Positions 35,185 to 43,625 of a stretch of 64,000 nt of DNA are shown in pieces. This DNA is from an uncultured Clostridia bacterium (lineage in GTDB: Bacteria > Bacillota > Clostridia > Lachnospirales > Anaerotignaceae), in assembly GCA_902477755.1 (NCBI GenBank), contig CABSIK010000001.1:186001-250000 (forward strand). Direction: 5' to 3'. Made by a program: the position numbers and the translations under genes. The notes beneath the pieces were generated by a model. That model saw nothing but the letters and a program-made list of their open reading frames with translations. It ran no database searches and had not been told where the DNA came from. How positions within the stretch are numbered: the stretch's first letter is position 1; each line of letters opens with the position of its first letter.

Positions 35185-35592
35185 ATGCAAACCATTGAAG
35201 ATGCTTTAAAAAAATTATCGAAATCTAAGTTCAGAAGTAAATTTTGTCTAAAAGAAGCAGACTTTTCCTACATAGAACGAGTAGGAATGGAGAAAATCAA
35301 AGAACATGCAGAAATATTTGTAAAAGAACGATTAGCACCAGCATATCCAGAAAAAGATGGGAAACAAACACCCATGAAAGGACATCCTGTTTTTGTGGCA
35401 CAACATGCTACTGCCTGCTGCTGCAGGGGATGTTTGAACAAATGGTATGGTGTAAAAATAGGGTATCCTTTATCTTCTATACAGCAGCAAAAAGTCGTAA
35501 ATCTGTTGATGGCTTGGATTCAAAAGCAGTTAGCTGAGCACAGCCGTAGTGTTTTTGTAAAAGAACAGACAAATCAAAATATGAAATTGTGA
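35185..35592 (+). CDS. DUF4186 family protein
   Basis: 135 residues. The whole protein matches the DUF4186 pattern: LSKSKFRSKFCLKEADFSYIERVG, then ERLAPAYPEKDGKQTPMKGHPVFVAQHATACCCRGCLNKWYG. The H/C-rich HATACCCRGC segment suggests metal binding, but no biochemical function is known. Start at ATG 35185 with GGAGG ten bases upstream. Earlier starts are out of frame or too close. It lies 86 bases before the hydrogenase gene on the same strand. Confidence 0.8.
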   Translation: MQTIEDALKKLSKSKFRSKFCLKEADFSYIERVGMEKIKEHAEIFVKERLAPAYPEKDGKQTPMKGHPVFVAQHATACCCRGCLNKWYGVKIGYPLSSIQQQKVVNLLMAWIQKQLAEHSRSVFVKEQTNQNMKL

Positions 35593-35678
35593 AGGCTAAC
35601 TTGCTATGGTATAATGGATATCAGATGAAAAACATTTGTGTGTGGTACAAGGAAAATACAAAAATAAAAGGAGTTTCT

Positions 35679-37190
35679 ATGAGAGGTATATACACATCAG
35701 TTATTGATATTCGCAGAAAAGTTTTCACTGAAGTTGCACGTCTTGCTTATGAAGGCGGTGATTATGCAAAAAAAATCGAACAGCTGCCATTCAAGATTCT
35801 CCCAGGTGAATTGGCATCTTACAGGGAAAGCATTTTTTTGGAACGTGCTATCATTGGAGAGCGTTTGCGTCTTGCCATCGGTCTTCCGGTACGGACAGCC
35901 GCAGAATCAGCACCTGTTTCTGATGGCATTGAAGAAAGTGCCATTGCGGAAAAATATTACGATCCACCGCTGATCAATATCATCAAATTTGCATGTCATG
36001 CGTGTCCGGAGAACAAAGTTGTAACAACAGATGGATGTCAGGGATGTTTGGCACATCCTTGCACAGAAGTTTGTCCTAAAGATGCTATCCACATCATCAA
36101 TGGCCGCTCAGTCATTGACCAGGAAAAATGCATCCAGTGCGGCAGATGTATAGATGTTTGCCCATATAATGCTATCATTCATCAAAAACGTCCTTGCTCT
36201 GCTGCATGTGGTATTGATGCGATCGGTTCTGATCAGTATGGGCGTGCGCAAATCGACTATGATAAATGTGTTTCCTGTGGTATGTGTCTGGTAAATTGTC
36301 CTTTCGGAGCCATTGTTGATAAGGGGCAGATTTTCCAGATGATTCATGCCATGAAAGAGGGGCATCGCGTTTACGCTGCGGTTGCACCAGCTTTTGTAGG
36401 GCAATTTGGCCCGAAAGTAACACCCGGAAAACTCCGTGCTGCGATGAAAGCCCTTGGCTTCGCTGATGTTATTGAAGTTGCTGTGGGTGCAGATTTATGC
36501 GCAACAGATGAGGCAAAGGACTTTTTGGAAAATGTCCCTGAAAAGCTTCCCTTTATGGCGACATCCTGCTGTCCGGCATGGTCAGTAATGGCGAAAAAAC
36601 TTTTCCCAGAATTCAAGGATTGTGTATCCATGACATTAACACCTATGGTATTGACCGGCCGTCTCATCAAGCTGAAAGATCCAGAAGCTAAAGTTGTTTT
36701 CATTGGCCCATGTGCAGCGAAAAAGCTGGAAGCCAGTCGAAAGAGTGTGCGAAGTGATGTAGATTTTGTACTGACTTTTGAAGAAATGATGGGGGTTTTT
36801 GAAGCCAAAAATATTGACTTGGAAGCGATGGAAGAAGAAAAAGAAGTTTCTGAAGCAAGCAGAGACGGACGCAACTTTGCCATTGCTGGTGGTGTTGCAG
36901 AAGCTGTTGTAAACTGCATCAAAAAGTTGTATCCAGATCAAGAAATCAAGGTGGAAAGCGCACAGGGATTGCGTGAGTGCAAAAAACTTATGACTTTAGC
37001 AAAGGCTGGAAAATATAATGGTTATCTGCTGGAAGGCATGGCATGTCCAGGCGGATGCGTTGCTGGGGCAGGAACACTCCAAGCTATCAATAAATCAACT
37101 GTTGCTGTAAAACAGTATGCAAACAGCGCTGATTATCATTATTGCTGTGATACAGATTATTTGAAGGATTTAGAAGAATTAGGGAAATAA
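35679..37190 (+). CDS. Monomeric [FeFe] hydrogenase with ferredoxin-like N-terminus
   Basis: 503 residues. The N-terminal third carries several cysteine clusters, including ferredoxin-type CIQCGRCIDVCPYNAI and CVSCGMCLVNCPFGAI, plus extra cysteines around CHACPENK and CQGCLAHPC. The H-cluster domain has motif L1 TSCCPAW (about 294-300), L2 GPCAAKKLEA (about 343-352) and L3 EGMACPGGCVAGAG (about 452-465). It should catalyse hydrogen evolution or oxidation with ferredoxin. The L2 and L3 variants (GPCAAKK instead of MPCxxKK, GAG instead of GGG) and the lack of an N-terminal [2Fe-2S] domain place it outside the classical CpI type, nearer to the less-studied monomeric clostridial group. AAAGGAG precedes ATG 35679. 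The HydEFG maturases are not in this window. Confidence 0.9.
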   Translation: MRGIYTSVIDIRRKVFTEVARLAYEGGDYAKKIEQLPFKILPGELASYRESIFLERAIIGERLRLAIGLPVRTAAESAPVSDGIEESAIAEKYYDPPLINIIKFACHACPENKVVTTDGCQGCLAHPCTEVCPKDAIHIINGRSVIDQEKCIQCGRCIDVCPYNAIIHQKRPCSAACGIDAIGSDQYGRAQIDYDKCVSCGMCLVNCPFGAIVDKGQIFQMIHAMKEGHRVYAAVAPAFVGQFGPKVTPGKLRAAMKALGFADVIEVAVGADLCATDEAKDFLENVPEKLPFMATSCCPAWSVMAKKLFPEFKDCVSMTLTPMVLTGRLIKLKDPEAKVVFIGPCAAKKLEASRKSVRSDVDFVLTFEEMMGVFEAKNIDLEAMEEEKEVSEASRDGRNFAIAGGVAEAVVNCIKKLYPDQEIKVESAQGLRECKKLMTLAKAGKYNGYLLEGMACPGGCVAGAGTLQAINKSTVAVKQYANSADYHYCCDTDYLKDLEELGK

Positions 37191-37201
37191 AGCTAAAATA
37201 G

Positions 37202-37245
37202 AAAGAAGTCAGAAAAACCATAATGGTTTCTGACTTCTTTTTTAA
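37202..37245. terminator. Bidirectional terminator, hydrogenase and DUF1836 genes
   Basis: A long imperfect stem spanning GAAAGAAGTCAGA to TCTGACTTCTTT with inner AACCA/TGGTT, flanked by a T-run on the right and an A-rich left side. It ends the hydrogenase transcript and probably the convergent gene too. Confidence 0.8.
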
Positions 37246-37823
37246 TAAAAATATAAATCCAAAACTTTTTCTGCGAGATGTTTTTCTGCATTTGCACGAA
37301 TTGCCAGCAGTAAAATGAGCATGATTTTTTTCATTTCCTCATCATAAGCTGCTACGACTTCTTTTTGAAAGAGTGTGTCATCTATAATACCTTCTGCAGA
37401 AGCCGCCATATAAGTTAAAGTTGCTTTCTGCAAATAAACAAAACCAGCATATACTTTCTCTGTCTGTTTTTCTGATTCTTCTTTTGTTGGAAGGGCAAAG
37501 ATCGGCTGAAACAGCGTTGCAATATCTTTGATAGACAACACAGACTTCAAATGAAAAATCATGATAAGCAGCATAATATGCATACGTCCATATTTCTTTT
37601 TTACCGGAGGTGGAAAAACCTTTGCTTTTGTGTAGTTATTTATCATGGTTTTCGTCAGAACTTTACCGTCAGAAGACCGTTTATATGGTGCTAAAGCCTG
37701 ATCCATAAAGGTTGTAACTTGATCCATATATAAATCTATTTTGGGAATATCATCAATTTCCACAACGGAAACAGTTTTAATCTTCTTTTTGAAAGTTTCT
37801 ATAATTTCCTCATATGTTCCCAT
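37242..37823 (-). CDS. DUF1836 family putative transcriptional regulator
   Basis: 193 residues. The region LTKTMINNYTKAKVFPPPVKKKYGRMHIMLLIMIFHLKSVLSIKDIATLF is the characteristic DUF1836 core, which looks like a MerR-type helix-turn-helix. AGGAGG lies before the ATG. It is divergent from a hemolysin III gene and the 154-base gap holds two copies of one palindrome, one inside its own promoter. Autorepression and control of the neighbour are therefore likely (inference). The ligand is unknown. Confidence 0.85.
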   Translation of the reverse strand: MGTYEEIIETFKKKIKTVSVVEIDDIPKIDLYMDQVTTFMDQALAPYKRSSDGKVLTKTMINNYTKAKVFPPPVKKKYGRMHIMLLIMIFHLKSVLSIKDIATLFQPIFALPTKEESEKQTEKVYAGFVYLQKATLTYMAASAEGIIDDTLFQKEVVAAYDEEMKKIMLILLLAIRANAEKHLAEKVLDLYFY

Positions 37824-37849
37824 GCAATCCCTCCTTTTCTATTTGAATT

Positions 37850-37878
37850 ATTATATAGTATTTCATACTATGTTTCAA
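37850..37878 (-). promoter_or_regulatory. Promoter of the DUF1836 gene with operator filling the spacer
   Basis: On the minus strand TTGAAA (37873-37878), exactly 17 bases, then TATAAT (37850-37855). The spacer is occupied by TAGTATTTCATACTA (37856-37870), a perfect 6-bp inverted repeat with a three-base centre. Confidence 0.85.
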
Positions 37879-37899
37879 GTTTTTTATGTGACTTGCTTA

Positions 37900-37960
37900 T
37901 TGTCTTTTTTAAAATCAAATGATATTATATTAATATATTAATAAGTAGTATTTAATACTA
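37900..37960 (+). promoter_or_regulatory. Promoter of the hemolysin III gene with second operator copy
   Basis: TTGTCT (37900-37905), 17 bases, TATTAT (37923-37928). The second operator TAGTATTTAATACTA lies at 37946-37960, just after the likely start and exactly 90 bases from the first copy, placed to block elongation. Confidence 0.75.
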
Positions 37961-37977
37961 TAATAGAGGTGATTATT

Positions 37978-38625
37978 TTGTTTAAAAATGGTGTGAAAGA
38001 CCCAATCAGCGCATTGACACATTTCATTGGATTAATTGCTTGTATTCCATGTACTTTCGTGCTTCTTTTTGAAGCCTCTCATTTTGACACCGTAATGCCT
38101 GTCATTGGTTTTGCGGTCTTTGGATTATCTTTGATTTTGCTATACAGTGCCAGTACTGTTTACCACTCACTATTTGTTTCGGAGGAGAAAACGCTGCTGC
38201 TACGCCGTGTGGATCATATTATGATATTTGTACTCATTGCTGGAACATACACTCCTATATGCCTGATTCCTCTTGCAGGGCCATGGGGATGGGCAATGTT
38301 AATATTGATTTGGTTATTGGCATTGGGCGGAGCCTTAATGAAAATATTTTGGATGGAAGCACCAAGATGGCTGTCAACTGCTCTATATATTCTGATGGGA
38401 TGGTTAGCAATTATTGTTTTTGTACCACTTCAGAAAGCAGTTTCTTGGGAGGGGATAGCACTGCTTCTGGCAGGAGGCATGTCATACACCATAGGTGCTG
38501 TCATTTATGCACTGAAAAGACCAAATCTTCCCATTGCAGTTTTTGGATTCCATGAAATTTTTCATATTTTTGTAATGATCGGCAGTGCATGTCATATCAT
38601 TTTCATGTTCCTCCTTGTATTATAG
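37978..38625 (+). CDS. Hemolysin III / PAQR family membrane protein
   Basis: 215 residues with about seven membrane helices. Family motifs include DPISALTHFIGL at the N-terminus, SASTVYHS, RRVDHIMIFVLIAGTYTPICL and FGFHEIFHIFVMIGSACH, which hold the conserved Asp/His residues thought to bind zinc in a hydrolase-like PAQR core. The physiological role is unproved despite the name. The start is probably TTG 37978, behind AGAGG. GTG 37969 overlaps that site. It is divergent from the DUF1836 gene and shares its operator. Confidence 0.88.
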   Translation: MFKNGVKDPISALTHFIGLIACIPCTFVLLFEASHFDTVMPVIGFAVFGLSLILLYSASTVYHSLFVSEEKTLLLRRVDHIMIFVLIAGTYTPICLIPLAGPWGWAMLILIWLLALGGALMKIFWMEAPRWLSTALYILMGWLAIIVFVPLQKAVSWEGIALLLAGGMSYTIGAVIYALKRPNLPIAVFGFHEIFHIFVMIGSACHIIFMFLLVL

Positions 38626-38649
38626 TTACCATAATTATATTATGTAAAT
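38626..38649. repeat. 24-bp AT-rich palindromic repeat, copy 1
   Basis: Begins TTACCATAATTA and ends TTATGTAAAT, directly after the hemolysin III stop codon. It is identical to the copy at 43602-43625. The element is an imperfect palindrome: TTAC-ATAAT pairs with ATTAT-GTAA, with one extra C. Confidence 0.8.
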
Positions 38650-38787
38650 TAATTGCAGGTAATAGAGGTATATAGCACAATTTTTTCTGTCACTGTAAAA
38701 TGTATACAAATTTCAATGTAAAAACTGTCGAATCACGTTTTTTTCCATGCTTTTATCTTGGAATCACAAAAAAATCCATAAAATCAC

Positions 38788-38816
38788 TTGATTTCTTTTG
38801 GTAAATATGGTATAAA
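38788..38816 (+). promoter_or_regulatory. Promoter of leuS
   Basis: TTGATT (38788-38793), 17-base spacer, TATAAA (38811-38816), placing the transcript start near 38823, at the base of the T-box leader. Confidence 0.75.
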
Positions 38817-38822
38817 TGTTTT

Positions 38823-39064
38823 CGAGTAAAGACATTGATAAGGAGTAGTACATTTGGATGCTTTTTCAGAGAGCCGCTGGTTGGTGGAAAGCGGTAGGGC
38901 GAAAAATGGAACTGGCCTTTGAGTTTTGCGTGGAACGCTTATGGCAAGTAGATGGCAACGGCAGCCCCCGTTATCGGGCATAAGAGTGTGTTTCCTAAGG
39001 AAACAAACTAGAGTGGTAACACGGAGTGTCCCTTCGTCTCTAACGAGATGAAGGGATTTTTTTT
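38823..39064 (+). promoter_or_regulatory. T-box leader, leucine type, with terminator
   Basis: The stem I distal loop segment AGAGAGCCGCTGGTTGGTGG lies at about 38869-38888. The specifier segment GGAACTGG gives codon CTG (Leu) followed by a purine. The T-box itself (GAGTGGTAACACGG) is at about 39011-39024. A 12-bp terminator (39029-39040 with 39045-39056) ends in a run of eight T. Uncharged tRNA-Leu should stabilise the antiterminator and allow leuS expression. Confidence 0.93.
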
Positions 39065-39102
39065 GACAGTGCCCAAACTGTAACACAAAGGAGGAATTTG
39101 AA

Positions 39103-41514
39103 ATGAATCAGCGTTATGATTTTAGAGAAATCGAAAAAAAATGGCGTGCCGAATGGGAAAAGAATCCCGTTAACAAAGAAGACGATGTAAAACCTAAGTT
39201 TTACTGCCTGGATATGTTCCCTTATCCTTCCGGCACAGGTCTGCATGTAGGTCACTGGAGAGGCTATGTGCTCAGTGATGTAGTCAGCAGATATAAAGTA
39301 CTGCAGGGCTATCAGGTACTGCATCCCATGGGTTGGGACGCATTTGGTCTGCCTGCGGAAAACTTCGCTATTAAAAATAACATCCATCCCAGCATTGCAA
39401 CCGCAAACAACATTGCCAATGTAAAAAGACAGCTCCATGAAATCAGTGCTATCTACGATTGGGACAGAGAAGTTGATACAACAGATCCCAATTATTATAA
39501 ATGGACACAGTGGATCTTTGTTCAGATGTTCAAACACGGTCTGGCTTATGAAAAAGAAATGCCTTTGAACTGGTGCCCCAGCTGTAAATGCGTTCTGGCA
39601 AACGAAGAAGCTACAAACGGTACTTGTGAACGCTGCGGCGCTACCGTTACAAAGAAAAATCTGCGTCAGTGGATGCTGAAGATCACAGCATACGCAGATA
39701 GACTGTTGGAAGACCTGAAAACACTGGATTGGTCTGAAAAAGTTAAGAAGATGCAGTCTGACTGGATTGGCAAGAGCTATGGTGCAGAAGTTGACTTTAA
39801 AGTTGTTGGCAGTGATGAAAAGATCACTGTTTATACAACAAGACCTGATACACTTCATGGCTGTACTTTCATGGTACTGGCACCTGAATATAAAGATATT
39901 CCTGCTTTGACAGCACCTGAATGCAAAGAAGCAGTTGAAAAATATTGCTTTGAAGCATCCACAAAATCTTCTGTTGATCGTATGACCAACAAAGAAAAAA
40001 CTGGTGTATTCACAGGTGGTTACTGCGTAAACCCTGTAAACGGCAAAGAAATCCCTGTTTGGGTTGCAGACTATGTACTGGCAGACTATGGTACAGGCGC
40101 AGTAATGTGTGTACCTGCTCATGACGAACGTGACTTTGAATTTGCGAAGAAATTCGATCTGCCTATTGTTCAGGTAATTCTGCCTGAAGGCGAAGAAGAA
40201 AAAGAACTGACAGAAGCTTATACAGGCGATGGCGTGATCATCAACTCCGGTGACTGGAACGGTATGAAAGCTTTCGAAGCAAAAGAAAAAGTTCCTCATA
40301 TCATGGAAGAAAAAGGTCTGGGCAAAAAGACTGTAAACTATAAACTGCGTGACTGGGTATTCTCCAGACAGAGATACTGGGGCGAACCTATTCCTATCGT
40401 TCATTGTGAACACTGTGGTGCTGTTGCTGTTCCCGAAGACCAGCTGCCCGTTCTGCTGCCCCAGGTAGAATCTTACAAACCTACAGATACAGGTGAATCT
40501 CCTCTGGCTCATATTGACGAATGGGTAAATACAACTTGCCCTCAGTGCGGCGGCCCTGCAAAGAGAGAAACAAACACAATGCCTCAGTGGGCTGGTTCTT
40601 CTTGGTACTTCCTGCGTTATGTAGATAACCACAACGACAAAGAACTGGCTAGCCAGGAAATGCTGAAAAAATGGGCACCTGTTGACCTGTATGTTGGCGG
40701 TATCGAACATGCGGTTCTGCATCTGCTGTATGCTCGTTTCTACACCAAATTCCTGTATGATATCGGTGCAGTACCTTTTGAAGAACCTTTCCAGAGACTG
40801 TTCAACCAAGGTATGATCACAAAGAACGGCAGCAAGATGAGTAAATCTTTGGGCAACGTCGTTTCTCCTGACGATCTGGTTCAGAACTATGGCTGTGATT
40901 CTCTGCGTATGTATGAACTGTTCGTAGGTCCTCCTGAAATGGATTGTGACTGGGATGACAGCGGCATCGACGGCGTATTCCGTTTCCTGAATCGTGTTTG
41001 GAAGCTGGTTTACAACAATAAGGATCTGAATGTAACACCTTCCAAAGATATGGAATATCTGCGCAACAAACTGGTTTATGACATCACAAATCGTCTGGAA
41101 GCTTTGACAATGAACACTGTTGTCAGCGGTTTCATGGAATATACCAATAAGATCATTGATCTGGGCAAAAAAGAAGGCGGCGTAGACAGACAGACACTGG
41201 AAACACTGGTTGTTCTGCTGGCTCCTTTCGCACCTCATATTGCTGAAGAACTTTGGAAAGAACTTGGTCACGAAGAATCTGTATTTGATGCAGGCTGGCC
41301 CGAAGTAGACGAAAGCAAACTGGTACAGGATACTGTAGAAATCGCACTGCAAGTAAGTGGCAAGTTCCGTGACACTATGGTTATTTCCGTAGATGCAGAC
41401 AAAGATTCTGTTCTGGCTCAGGCAAAAGAAGTTTTGGCTTCTCGTCTGGAAGGCAAGACTATTGTAAAAGAAATTTATGTACCTGGTAAGATTGTAAATA
41501 TCATTGCAAAATAA
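39103..41514 (+). CDS. leuS: Leucyl-tRNA synthetase
   Basis: 803 residues, normal for bacterial LeuRS. The class I signatures are PYPSGTGLHVGHWRGY (HIGH motif, near residue 42) and SKMSKSLGN (KMSKS, near 576). A zinc-type insert (WCPSCKCVLANEEATNGTCERCG) and the CP1 editing domain (GTGAVMCVPAHDERDFEFA) are present. It charges tRNA-Leu. AGGAGG precedes the ATG. It is controlled by the T-box immediately upstream. Strong codon bias suggests high expression. Confidence 0.98.
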   Translation: MNQRYDFREIEKKWRAEWEKNPVNKEDDVKPKFYCLDMFPYPSGTGLHVGHWRGYVLSDVVSRYKVLQGYQVLHPMGWDAFGLPAENFAIKNNIHPSIATANNIANVKRQLHEISAIYDWDREVDTTDPNYYKWTQWIFVQMFKHGLAYEKEMPLNWCPSCKCVLANEEATNGTCERCGATVTKKNLRQWMLKITAYADRLLEDLKTLDWSEKVKKMQSDWIGKSYGAEVDFKVVGSDEKITVYTTRPDTLHGCTFMVLAPEYKDIPALTAPECKEAVEKYCFEASTKSSVDRMTNKEKTGVFTGGYCVNPVNGKEIPVWVADYVLADYGTGAVMCVPAHDERDFEFAKKFDLPIVQVILPEGEEEKELTEAYTGDGVIINSGDWNGMKAFEAKEKVPHIMEEKGLGKKTVNYKLRDWVFSRQRYWGEPIPIVHCEHCGAVAVPEDQLPVLLPQVESYKPTDTGESPLAHIDEWVNTTCPQCGGPAKRETNTMPQWAGSSWYFLRYVDNHNDKELASQEMLKKWAPVDLYVGGIEHAVLHLLYARFYTKFLYDIGAVPFEEPFQRLFNQGMITKNGSKMSKSLGNVVSPDDLVQNYGCDSLRMYELFVGPPEMDCDWDDSGIDGVFRFLNRVWKLVYNNKDLNVTPSKDMEYLRNKLVYDITNRLEALTMNTVVSGFMEYTNKIIDLGKKEGGVDRQTLETLVVLLAPFAPHIAEELWKELGHEESVFDAGWPEVDESKLVQDTVEIALQVSGKFRDTMVISVDADKDSVLAQAKEVLASRLEGKTIVKEIYVPGKIVNIIAK

Positions 41515-41534
41515 TCAAGGTATGTAATGAAAAG

Positions 41535-41577
41535 AATAAGGCGGTTGTTTATATCATAAGACAGCCGTCTTATTTGT
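41535..41577 (+). terminator. Terminator of leuS
   Basis: A 14-bp stem with two G-U pairs (AATAAGGCGGTTGT from 41535, partner ending at 41574). The T-run after it is short, so it may be leaky into the next gene. Confidence 0.65.
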
Positions 41578-41598
41578 GTGTCAGGAAGAAGGTGTGGT

Positions 41599-42252
41599 GT
41601 GGAGGTATATTTGATCCCTTTAAATGTTCTGCCGGAAGATCAAGGATTAGAAAATCTGTTAAAGTTTTTTTCAGAAAAAGATCGCATTTATATAGAGGGA
41701 TTCCATTCTCCGAAAAAACGTGTAACTGCTTTAGGCGGCAGAGCTATATTGCGTTATGTTACTCGTAAACATGGAATAGAACATTTTCATTTGTCTTATG
41801 GAAAGGATGGAAAACCTTTTTTTTCTGATGTTTCGGATTGTTACTTTAATATTTCCCATAGCAATGGGTATCTGATTTTGGCATGGAGCCATAAAGAGAT
41901 TGGAATCGATATAGAACGAATCCGGAATGAGCTTCCTAAATTCCCAGAAAGAATGCTTTCACCAACAGATTTATCTTTTTTGAAAAAGCATAGTGGAAAG
42001 GAACAAATTTCTTGTTTCTTTGAATTATGGACACGAAAGGAAAGTTTTACCAAGCTTCAAGGAGATAGTATTTTCCGAAATGCAAAGAAATTTTCAGTTT
42101 CTAATGGCGAAGAATTTTTGCCTTCTATGGGATTGCCAACTGCTTATTTTCACACCTGTCAATGGAATGACTATATGATATCCGTCTGTACTTTGGAAGA
42201 AAATGCCTCTTTTTCCATTGAAATTGTTACATTGCAGGAAATAATTCCTTAA
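41599..42252 (+). CDS. Sfp-type 4'-phosphopantetheinyl transferase
   Basis: 217 residues, as expected for the Sfp class. The magnesium/CoA-binding motif GIDIERIR (about 99-106) and the FELWTRKESFTKLQG motif (about 140-154) are clear, as is FNISHSNGYL. It transfers phosphopantetheine from CoA to a carrier protein (acyl or peptidyl carrier). No polyketide or peptide synthetase is in this window, so the target is unknown. The start is probably GTG 41599 (AGAAGG six bases upstream). A GTG seven codons earlier overlaps that site. Confidence 0.85.
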   Translation: MEVYLIPLNVLPEDQGLENLLKFFSEKDRIYIEGFHSPKKRVTALGGRAILRYVTRKHGIEHFHLSYGKDGKPFFSDVSDCYFNISHSNGYLILAWSHKEIGIDIERIRNELPKFPERMLSPTDLSFLKKHSGKEQISCFFELWTRKESFTKLQGDSIFRNAKKFSVSNGEEFLPSMGLPTAYFHTCQWNDYMISVCTLEENASFSIEIVTLQEIIP

Positions 42253-42356
42253 TAAATAATTAAACATTTGAAATTTAACTTTTAAATTTTGTCAAAATCA
42301 AGTATAATGTAACATGATGTAAAAAAATGAAAATCTAAAGGTAAGAGGACGATAAT

Positions 42357-43541
42357 ATGAAATTTTATCCATATAAAAAAATCATGTGCGTTCTTCTTTC
42401 AACTTTCATATTAACTGCGGTTATTCCTAACAACCAATTAGTTTACGCTAAAACTGTTAAGGAGTTACAGGCAGAGAGAGAAGAACTTGCAAAAAAGACA
42501 GAAGAAGCATTGGCTGCTATTGATGATCTGAAAGACAAGCAGCTTTCTTTGGAAGAAGAATTAAATACTATGGACCAGGCGATGAACAGCATTCAAACAG
42601 AATTGGATACAGCTGAAGCTGATCTAGCTACCATCACTGCTTCCTTAGAGCAGTGTCAAAAAGAATTGGATGAAGCTACTGAAAAGCGTGATGCACAATT
42701 TGAGCTGCTTGGCAAACGTATGAAATATCTTCAGCAGAAAGGCGCAGCTGGTTATCTGGAAATTCTGTTAGATGCCCAAAGTTTTTCTGATCTGTTTTTG
42801 CGTATGCAATATGTAAATGATATCATGGCGTACGATAAACAGATGTTGGACGAGCTACAGAAAATTCAGGATACGATTAGTGAAAAGAAGCAGCAGATTG
42901 AAGAAGAAAAAGCAGTCCAGGAAGAAATTGTTGCTGACTACAATGAAAAAATGGCCAGCATGCAGGAAGTTGTAAATGAGAAAAAAGCTTTGATTGCTTC
43001 TTATGAAAATGATGTAAATAAATATGAACAGTTAGTAGAAGCAAATAAAAAAGCGGACCAAGCTGTTTTGAATGAACTTGCAAAGCAGCAGGAAAGTAGT
43101 ACAGTTTATTACACAGGCAGCGGTACTTTAGGTTGGCCAGTTCCTTCTAAGAGTGCATCTTCCTCCAGTTTGAGCAGTGGTTTTGTTCAGAGAAGCAATC
43201 CCGTTACAGGCAAATGGGAATCACACAGCGGTTATGATATCCCTGCTGCATATGGTGCAGCCATTGTTGCTGCGGAAAGTGGCGTGGTAACATACGCTGG
43301 CTGGATGAATGGTTATGGATACACAGTTATGATCAGTCATGGCGGTGGATTGACAACATTGTATGGTCATAATTCCTCTTTGACTGTTTCAAAAGGTCAG
43401 ACAGTAACCAGAGGTCAGACCATTGCGAAATGTGGCAGTACAGGTAATTCCACAGGTAACCATTGCCATTTCTCTGTTTTGGTAAATGGTTCTTATGTAA
43501 ATCCAGCATCTTATCTGGGTGTAGCAAATGTAAATTACTAA
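42357..43541 (+). CDS. Secreted M23 peptidase with coiled coil (murein hydrolase or activator)
   Basis: 394 residues. A signal peptide ends near residue 31 (QLVYA-KT). Residues about 33-245 form a long coiled coil of the PcsB/EnvC type. After a Ser-rich linker the C-terminal LytM domain (about 285-390) shows SHSGYDIP, SGVVTYAGWMNGYGYTVMISHGGG and HCHFSVLVNG, so the zinc ligands H-D and HxH are kept. It should cut peptidoglycan cross-bridges or activate hydrolases at division or sporulation sites. AGAGGA precedes the ATG. Confidence 0.92.
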   Translation: MKFYPYKKIMCVLLSTFILTAVIPNNQLVYAKTVKELQAEREELAKKTEEALAAIDDLKDKQLSLEEELNTMDQAMNSIQTELDTAEADLATITASLEQCQKELDEATEKRDAQFELLGKRMKYLQQKGAAGYLEILLDAQSFSDLFLRMQYVNDIMAYDKQMLDELQKIQDTISEKKQQIEEEKAVQEEIVADYNEKMASMQEVVNEKKALIASYENDVNKYEQLVEANKKADQAVLNELAKQQESSTVYYTGSGTLGWPVPSKSASSSSLSSGFVQRSNPVTGKWESHSGYDIPAAYGAAIVAAESGVVTYAGWMNGYGYTVMISHGGGLTTLYGHNSSLTVSKGQTVTRGQTIAKCGSTGNSTGNHCHFSVLVNGSYVNPASYLGVANVNY

Positions 43542-43557
43542 TAAATAAAAGTTGGAA

Positions 43558-43592
43558 ACAGGCAGCGGCTAGGGTACGCTGTCTGTTTTTTA
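43558..43592 (+). terminator. Terminator of the M23 peptidase gene
   Basis: A 10-bp stem with one G-U (43558-43567 with 43577-43586), a nine-base loop and a T-run. Confidence 0.85.
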
Positions 43593-43601
43593 TATATTAA
43601 T

Positions 43602-43625
43602 TTACCATAATTATATTATGTAAAT
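43602..43625. repeat. 24-bp AT-rich palindromic repeat, copy 2
   Basis: Identical over 24 bases to 38626-38649 and likewise placed directly downstream of a gene end. Confidence 0.8.

Noticed and set aside
39040..41352. 770-codon minus-strand open frame opposite leuS
   Set aside because: A mirror of the biased leuS codons; composition is not protein-like and LeuRS motifs are complete on the plus strand.
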